Position numbers and translations under genes: made by a program. DNA of 9,508 bases, from assembly GCA_046728075.1 (NCBI GenBank), contig JBKPDV010000090.1:1-9508 (forward strand), in the 5' to 3' direction. Positions 6,607 to 9,508 of the stretch are shown piece by piece. Every line of letters starts with the position of its first letter. Position 1 is the first letter of the stretch. The notes beneath the pieces are model-generated. The model did no database searches. It worked only from the letters and a program-made list of their open reading frames with translations, and had not been told where the DNA came from. The DNA comes from JBKPDV01 sp046728075 (GTDB taxonomy: Bacteria; Acidobacteriota; Thermoanaerobaculia; UBA5066; Gp7-AA6).

Positions 6607-7044
6607 ATGGTCACCGATCGGTTCGAAAAGAAACGCGGCAGGAAACATCCGCCCAAACCGCACGACCCGGAAAGGACGTCGCAGCAGGGAATGAGCAGCG
6701 AGGCGGTGGCGGAGGACGAGGCGGAGACGATGGCTTCCACGGGCAACAGCGCAAACTCTTTCCAGGAGGTCGCGTCCGGCACGGCGACTGGCCTGGGCGT
6801 GGATCGGGGCGAGGCCATCGGCACCGGAGGCCTCGCCGCGGGAGAGGACCTGGACGAAGTCGCGGCGGGAGACTATTGGCGCCAGAACTTCGAGCGCAAC
6901 CCGTATCGTGAACCCGAGCACCCCTACGATCGTTACGAGCCCGGGGAGCGCCTGGGCTGGGTCAGCGCCGCCGGGCTCGATCCCCGTGAGGAGGGGATGG
7001 AAGAGATCGACAAGCCCATCCTGCCCGAGGAAGAAGAGGAGTGA
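6607..7044 (+). CDS. disordered acidic conserved protein (145 aa)
   Basis: The N-terminus is basic (MVTDRFEKKRGRKHPPKPHDP), followed by SSEAVAEDEAETMASTGNSAN (30-50), then a core I recall from other bacterial hypothetical proteins: GLGVDRGEAIGTGGLAAGEDLDEVAAGDYWRQNFERNPY (62-100), with DRYEPGERLGWVSA (108-121). The C-terminus is acidic, ending EEEEE. In relatives as I remember them the core precedes stress- or membrane-type glycine-rich regions. It is mostly charged, without cysteines, and probably disordered and cytoplasmic. The start is set by GGAGGT (6597-6602), 4 bases before the ATG; longer in-frame reading upstream overlaps the DUF1326 gene and is discarded. Function unknown; a stress role is inference. 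Confidence 0.85.
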   Translation: MVTDRFEKKRGRKHPPKPHDPERTSQQGMSSEAVAEDEAETMASTGNSANSFQEVASGTATGLGVDRGEAIGTGGLAAGEDLDEVAAGDYWRQNFERNPYREPEHPYDRYEPGERLGWVSAAGLDPREEGMEEIDKPILPEEEEE

Positions 7045-7075
7045 ACCGCGGACGCCCTTATGGCTAGTGCCTGTG

Positions 7076-7294
7076 CTAGATTCCCGCGGCCCGGCACGTA
7101 TCCAGGTAGTCCGGCGCCGTCGTAGCGGCGCGCTGGGCTCGCTCGATCTGCCTGCGCTGGCGCATTTTTGCGTCTTCCTGTGAAAGCCATGCGGCGATTC
7201 GATTGGCCTGCCACACACAGGCCGCCGCGGTCATCACGAGGATGAGGGCGGCGCCGGTTCCGAGCCCTTCTGCGAAAACCCTTGTGTCTTTCAT
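7076..7294 (-). CDS. single-helix membrane protein (72 aa), unknown
   Basis: I do not recognise this small protein. Residues 10-30 (GLGTGAALILVMTAAACVWQA) form one membrane helix. An amphipathic, charged segment follows (NRIAAWLSQEDAKMRQRRQIERAQRA, 31-56), then a tail with a second cysteine (YLDTCRAAGI). The positive charges after the helix suggest a cytoplasmic C-terminus. The start at 7294 has a Shine-Dalgarno sequence AGGAGC 6 bases upstream. That whole start module lies in a perfect 26-bp tandem duplication, so a second start just upstream opens a 9-residue leader that ends across this start codon. It is divergent from DUF1328 (starts 150 bp apart) and convergent with the 145-residue gene. 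Confidence 0.72.
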   Translation of the reverse strand: MKDTRVFAEGLGTGAALILVMTAAACVWQANRIAAWLSQEDAKMRQRRQIERAQRAATTAPDYLDTCRAAGI

Positions 7295-7320
7295 GTTGAA
7301 GCTCCTGGGCCAGCTCCCAT
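7291..7320 (-). CDS. possible 9-residue leader peptide (MGAGPGAST)
   Basis: The upstream copy of the 26-bp duplication supplies a complete Shine-Dalgarno and ATG at 7320. It opens nine codons and a TGA whose first two bases are the last two of the ATG at 7294 (ATGA overlap). Translation of the downstream membrane protein could therefore be coupled to this peptide. It is probably a by-product of the duplication; expression is unproven. Confidence 0.4.
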   Translation of the reverse strand: MGAGPGAST

Positions 7321-7343
7321 GTTGAAGCTCCTGGGCCAGCTCC
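7292..7343. repeat. perfect 26-bp tandem duplication of a translation start
   Basis: Two identical 26-bp units are adjacent at 7292-7317 and 7318-7343, with no mismatch. Read on the minus strand, each contains the Shine-Dalgarno AGGAGC and the ATG of the 72-residue membrane protein. The shift of 26 is not a multiple of three, so the extra ATG is out of frame. The perfect identity points to a recent event, or to an assembly artefact. Confidence 0.95.
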
Positions 7344-7444
7344 GAAATGGCGGCTCGGCCTGCATGGAGGATTTGCAAGGCTCGTACCCGGAGATCCTGG
7401 CGGCCGGGCATGGCTTTCGCAGTACGCCTACCAGGAGGTGGCTG

Positions 7445-7618
7445 ATGCTTAAGCTCGCATTGACTTTCTTCCTGATCGGCCTTGTCGCGGTTCTGCTCGG
7501 GTTCACCGGGATCGCAGGGGCCTCGTTCGCGATCGCCAAATTCTTCGCGGTGCTCTTCGGGATTCTGTTCCTGGTCTTCCTCATCCTCGGTTTGAGCGCC
7601 ACACGAAGAATCGCCTGA
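7445..7618 (+). CDS. DUF1328 family small membrane protein
   Basis: This 57-residue protein begins MLKLALTFFLIGLVAVLLGFTGIAGASF, the typical DUF1328 (YtjA-like) opening with the LGFTGIAG turn between two hydrophobic segments (residues 4-20 and 24-50). It ends in a short basic tail, ATRRIA. Family members are two-helix inner-membrane peptides, often next to stress genes, without a defined activity. AGGAGGTG (7433-7440), 4 bases before the ATG, fixes the start. An in-frame ATG at 7319 would add 42 residues unlike the family and has no ribosome-binding site. The gene ends at a strong terminator 21 bp downstream. Confidence 0.92.
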   Translation: MLKLALTFFLIGLVAVLLGFTGIAGASFAIAKFFAVLFGILFLVFLILGLSATRRIA

Positions 7619-7638
7619 GCGTCTTCATTCCGTATCTT

Positions 7639-7679
7639 GGGCGCCGCAGCCCCCTCGGCAGCGGCGCCCTTTCTTTTTC
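7639..7679 (+). terminator. intrinsic terminator of the DUF1328 gene
   Basis: A perfect 9-bp stem (GGGCGCCGC at 7639-7647, GCGGCGCCC at 7661-7669) closes a 13-nt loop that may add a 3-bp inner stem. It is followed directly by TTTCTTTTTC. This is a classic rho-independent terminator for the plus strand. Confidence 0.9.
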
Positions 7680-7684
7680 AGCGA

Positions 7685-7775
7685 GTTGTCAGTTGTCAGT
7701 AATCAGTTATCAGTTGAGGACTCAGGTTCCGGACCACTTTGAACTGAAAACTGAGAACTGAGAGCTGACGACTCG
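7685..7775. repeat. inverted array of 7-bp repeats, word GTTGTCA / GAACTGA
   Basis: The left arm is exactly phased in sevens: GTTGTCA (7685), GTTGTCA (7692), GTAATCA (7699), GTTATCA (7706), then GTTGAGG and ACTCAGG. After 14 bp of unique sequence the right arm carries the opposite strand's word: GAACTGA (7741), AAACTGA (7748), GAACTGA (7755), GAGCTGA (7762). It fills the gap between the DUF1328 terminator and the Ku stop, between convergent genes. The layout is the same as the array at 2647-2748, with a different word. Confidence 0.85.
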
Positions 7776-7777
7776 TT

Positions 7778-8596
7778 CTACGCCGCCCCTGCCCGGCGAG
7801 AAGCGGTCTTCCTAGCGGCCTTCGGAGCCTGCCGGACGCTTCGGCGCAGGGCTTCCATCAAGTCCACGACTTTGCCTGCCTCTTCGGGCTCCTCTCCCTT
7901 CTTCAGTGCGAAGGTGCGCTTGGAGGCCAACAGTTTCTGGAGCGCCTTCCGGTACTCGTTGGGATGCTGCGTCGGATCCCATTCCTCCGTCGACATCTGA
8001 TCGATCAGCATCCTCGCCATCTTGACCTCGGCAGATTTCTTGACGGAAGACGGAACCGGCAGATCCGACGGATCGCGGAGCTCCTCGAACGGACGCATGA
8101 CTTCCAGCGAGAGAGCCTTCTGCCCCGGCAGCAGGGCGGCGAGCAGCGGACGAGTTCGTAGATAAAAGCGGGCAACTCCGACTCGGTGCGCCTCGATGAG
8201 GGCGTCGCGCAGGACGCCGTAAGCCTTTTCCCCACCTTTTTGCGGGGCGAGGTAATAGGGAGTCTCGAAGGAGAGCGGATTCAACGCGCCGAACTCGACG
8301 AACTGGAGAACTTCGATCGAACGATCTCCCTCGCCCACGTTCTCGTGGACCTTTTCGAGCTCTTCCTTCTCGACCACGGCGTACTTTCCCTTCGATACCT
8401 CGAAGCCTTTGACGATCTCCTTGTTTGGAACCTCGATGTCTTCGACGCTGCAGAACTTCTTGTACTTGATCGGCGCCAGATCTTTCTTGTGGAGGAGCCG
8501 GAAAGAGACGTGCTCCGAGGACTCCACCGCCGAGTACAGGCCGACCGGAATCGAAATCAAACCGAACGTAATGTGTCCGCTCCAGATGGGCTTCAT
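7778..8596 (-). CDS. ku: Ku protein, non-homologous end joining
   Basis: This 272-residue bacterial Ku forms a homodimeric ring that binds DNA double-strand ends and recruits the ligase LigD. Seen: the family opening MKPIWSGHITFGLISIPVGLY (1-21), SFRLLHKKD (31-39), YKKFCSVEDIEV (45-56), the core-barrel segment FYLRTRPLLAALLPGQKALSLEVMRPFEELR (144-174), and a helical end LIDQMSTEEWDPTQHPNEYRKALQKLL (197-223). A Lys/Arg/Ala-rich tail (RRSVRQAPKAARKTASRR, 251-268) is of the kind known to help DNA binding in bacterial Ku. The length is typical. GGAGG lies 7 bases before the ATG at 8596. The cysteine-rich gene upstream ends 37 bp before this start on the same strand, so the two are probably co-transcribed. 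No ligD is in the window. Confidence 0.96.
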   Translation of the reverse strand: MKPIWSGHITFGLISIPVGLYSAVESSEHVSFRLLHKKDLAPIKYKKFCSVEDIEVPNKEIVKGFEVSKGKYAVVEKEELEKVHENVGEGDRSIEVLQFVEFGALNPLSFETPYYLAPQKGGEKAYGVLRDALIEAHRVGVARFYLRTRPLLAALLPGQKALSLEVMRPFEELRDPSDLPVPSSVKKSAEVKMARMLIDQMSTEEWDPTQHPNEYRKALQKLLASKRTFALKKGEEPEEAGKVVDLMEALRRSVRQAPKAARKTASRRAGAA

Positions 8597-8633
8597 CGTG
8601 TGCCTCCGAAGAAGGTTGTCGGGTATCGGAGAG

Positions 8634-8789
8634 CTACGCGGCGCAATCGAGATGGCCGCAGGAGCAGCTCGCCTCGCGCTTGCCGACCGTCACGGTCTCC
8701 GCCTCAGCGCAATGCTCGCTGCAAAAACGCTTCCCTCCCAGCTCGATTCCCGTCTCCTCACAGCGGCAGCCCTGGTGATCGCAAGTCAT
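8634..8789 (-). CDS. metallothionein-like Cys-rich protein (51 aa)
   Basis: This 51-residue protein has eight cysteines (3, 8, 10, 23, 27, 42, 44, 49) and three histidines (5, 26, 46). The layout, an N-terminal CDHQGCRC cluster, a central RFCSEHCAEA loop and a C-terminal CSCGHLDC cluster, parallels bacterial SmtA/BmtA metallothioneins, whose middle reads YCSEACA and whose end reads CGHxxCxC. Those proteins bind Zn or Cd through Cys and His thiolate clusters in the cytoplasm. The ribosome-binding site is strong (AGGAGG, 4 bases before the ATG at 8789) and the stop is TAG at 8634-8636. It precedes Ku by 37 bp on the same strand. Family membership is inferred from motif spacing; a simple zinc-ribbon-like protein is the alternative. 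Confidence 0.82.
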   Translation of the reverse strand: MTCDHQGCRCEETGIELGGKRFCSEHCAEAETVTVGKREASCSCGHLDCAA

Positions 8790-8859
8790 GACGCCTCCTG
8801 GCCTCTCACTCGAGGACCCTTTCAGGAATCGCGAGCAAGGAACCTGCCATCAGAAAGAA

Positions 8860-8973
8860 ATGTCGGACATCTGGTGGCTCCTTTGTCCTCCTCGGATTAC
8901 GAGGCAGCTGTTCTCAATGCTGAGGAACGGAACTTGCACTCCTGCGAGTCCCGGGACAATGGAGTCCCGACAT
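8860..8973. promoter_or_regulatory. palindrome cluster between divergent genes
   Basis: The 205-bp gap between the metallothionein-like gene and the Gly/Ser/Arg-rich gene carries ATGTC-G-GACAT (8860-8870), the perfect palindrome GTCCCGGGAC (8948-8957), and GTCCCGACAT (8964-8973). GAGTCCCG is directly repeated at 8946 and 8962, 16 bp apart. The shared GTCC/GGAC core could be an operator read by one regulator for both genes. No -10/-35 pair is convincing. Confidence 0.3.
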
Positions 8974-8994
8974 TCATTCAAGGAGTCGAACCTC

Positions 8995-9306
8995 ATGCCA
9001 AACCAGGGAAATCGCGGACGCGATTCCGAAGAGAATCGCGGCCAGAACAAGGGATCGAATGCGTCCGGACGCGGCCAGGAAAACAATCCGCAGAGCGGCC
9101 GCGGCGGGTCATCGCAGGGAGGCTCTCAGGGTTCGAAGGGCTCGCAGGGCGGCCGTGAAAGGCGCGAAGGCTCCGAGCCGCAGCGTGGTTCCGGACGCGG
9201 CCAGGAGGAAGGTTCGCGCGGCTCCGGCGCCTCCTCGGGAAGCGGATCCTCTTCGGGACGCGGGTCTTCCGGACGCGGTTCTTCAGGAAGCGACGAGAAC
9301 GAGTAG
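8995..9306 (+). CDS. Gly/Ser/Arg-rich low-complexity protein (103 aa)
   Basis: This 103-residue protein consists almost only of Gly, Ser, Arg, Gln, Glu and Asn, with no hydrophobic core, aromatic residue or cysteine. Imperfect repeats such as GRGQE (26-30 and 68-72) and GRGSSGRGSSGS near the end are visible. A 17-bp exact DNA repeat (TCCGGACGCGGCCAGGA) recurs at 9064 and 9190 inside the gene, showing internal duplication. The start at 8995 has AAGGAG (8980-8985), 9 bases upstream. RG/RGG-like composition in a disordered protein suggests RNA or DNA binding or a desiccation-type protectant, but neither is shown. The reading frame keeps a sensible codon pattern and ends before a hairpin, so it is probably a real gene. 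Confidence 0.72.
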   Translation: MPNQGNRGRDSEENRGQNKGSNASGRGQENNPQSGRGGSSQGGSQGSKGSQGGRERREGSEPQRGSGRGQEEGSRGSGASSGSGSSSGRGSSGRGSSGSDENE

Positions 9307-9331
9307 ACGGACCTTCCTTTCCCATTTTTTG

Positions 9332-9364
9332 ACGGGCCTCCCCTCGGAGGCCCGTTACATTTCT
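9332..9364 (+). terminator. hairpin terminator after the Gly/Ser/Arg-rich gene
   Basis: A perfect 10-bp stem (ACGGGCCTCC at 9332-9341, GGAGGCCCGT at 9346-9355) with a 4-nt loop lies 25 bp after the stop. It is followed by TACATTTCT, an imperfect T-tract. A T-run (TTTTTT) also precedes the stem. Termination on the plus strand is likely. The remaining 150 bases to the right edge show no supported gene. Confidence 0.7.
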
Positions 9365-9508
9365 GGAGAATCTGCAGAGCGTTGTCGAGTGTCCGCTCGA
9401 CCGCAAACGAGCGACAGCGACGCTACGGCCGGGTCGACGCTGTCTGACCCATCCCGTTCCTGGGTTCTTCGACCGAAAGCGATTTATGGATGTCGGTCTC
9501 GTTCTCGG

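Noticed and set aside
6504..6824. N-terminal extension of the DUF1326 protein to an ATG at 6824
   Set aside because: The signal peptide and AAGGAGG place the start at 6503. The extension overlaps the divergent 145-residue gene antisense.
7319..7444. 42-residue N-terminal extension of the DUF1328 protein
   Set aside because: The ATG at 7319 lies in the tandem repeat without a Shine-Dalgarno, whereas the ATG at 7445 has AGGAGGTG and the family N-terminus.
7685..7775. CRISPR array
   Set aside because: The units are 7 bp without spacers and occur in both orientations, unlike CRISPR repeats; no cas gene is near.
8923..8950. Paired GGAAC words as an ECF sigma-factor promoter
   Set aside because: The -35-like GGAAC occurs twice, but the distance to the following GTC (14 or about 20 bases) does not fit the usual 16-17, and no GTT/-10 match follows.
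9486..9508. Possible start of a gene at the right edge (ATG at 9486)
   Set aside because: Only seven codons remain and there is no clear ribosome-binding site, so it cannot be judged.

Overview
The window is GC-rich and gene-dense, with mostly short intergenic gaps and frequent strand switches. The gene content is that of a free-living bacterium. A GWxTD-domain protein at the left edge, monofunctional proline dehydrogenase, bacterial Ku and many small stress-type proteins suggest Acidobacteriota or a neighbouring phylum. That placement is an inference from gene content; no rRNA or other marker gene is present. I see no tRNA, rRNA, CRISPR array, insertion sequence or phage gene.

Layout. Left edge (1-1466): a minus-strand GWxTD protein cut by the window edge, a divergent secreted NTF2-like protein, and a convergent 91-residue unknown. 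Middle (1677-4099): two minus-strand flavoenzymes, a flavin amine oxidase followed by proline dehydrogenase, separated by an array of 7-bp repeats. At 4175-4654 two tandem plus-strand paralogues of about 70 residues form an unrecognised small family. At 4741-6503 lie a minus-strand 65-residue basic protein, a DedA membrane protein and an exported DUF1326 protein that ends at a strong intrinsic terminator.

Right part (6607-9306): small stress-type genes dominate. They are a disordered acidic protein with a conserved-looking core, a one-helix membrane protein whose ribosome-binding site and start codon are duplicated in tandem, a DUF1328 membrane peptide with a terminator, a second heptamer array, Ku, a 51-residue cysteine-rich metallothionein-like protein just upstream of Ku, and a Gly/Ser/Arg-rich low-complexity protein.

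How they fit together: this is not one pathway. Proline dehydrogenase and the amine oxidase both oxidise amine-type substrates with FAD. Ku, the metallothionein-like protein, DUF1328 and the disordered proteins suit a desiccation, metal or oxidative stress repertoire, but co-regulation is not shown. No defence or mobile system is visible. The least explained items are the tandem paralogue pair, the two inverted heptamer arrays and the duplicated translation-start module.
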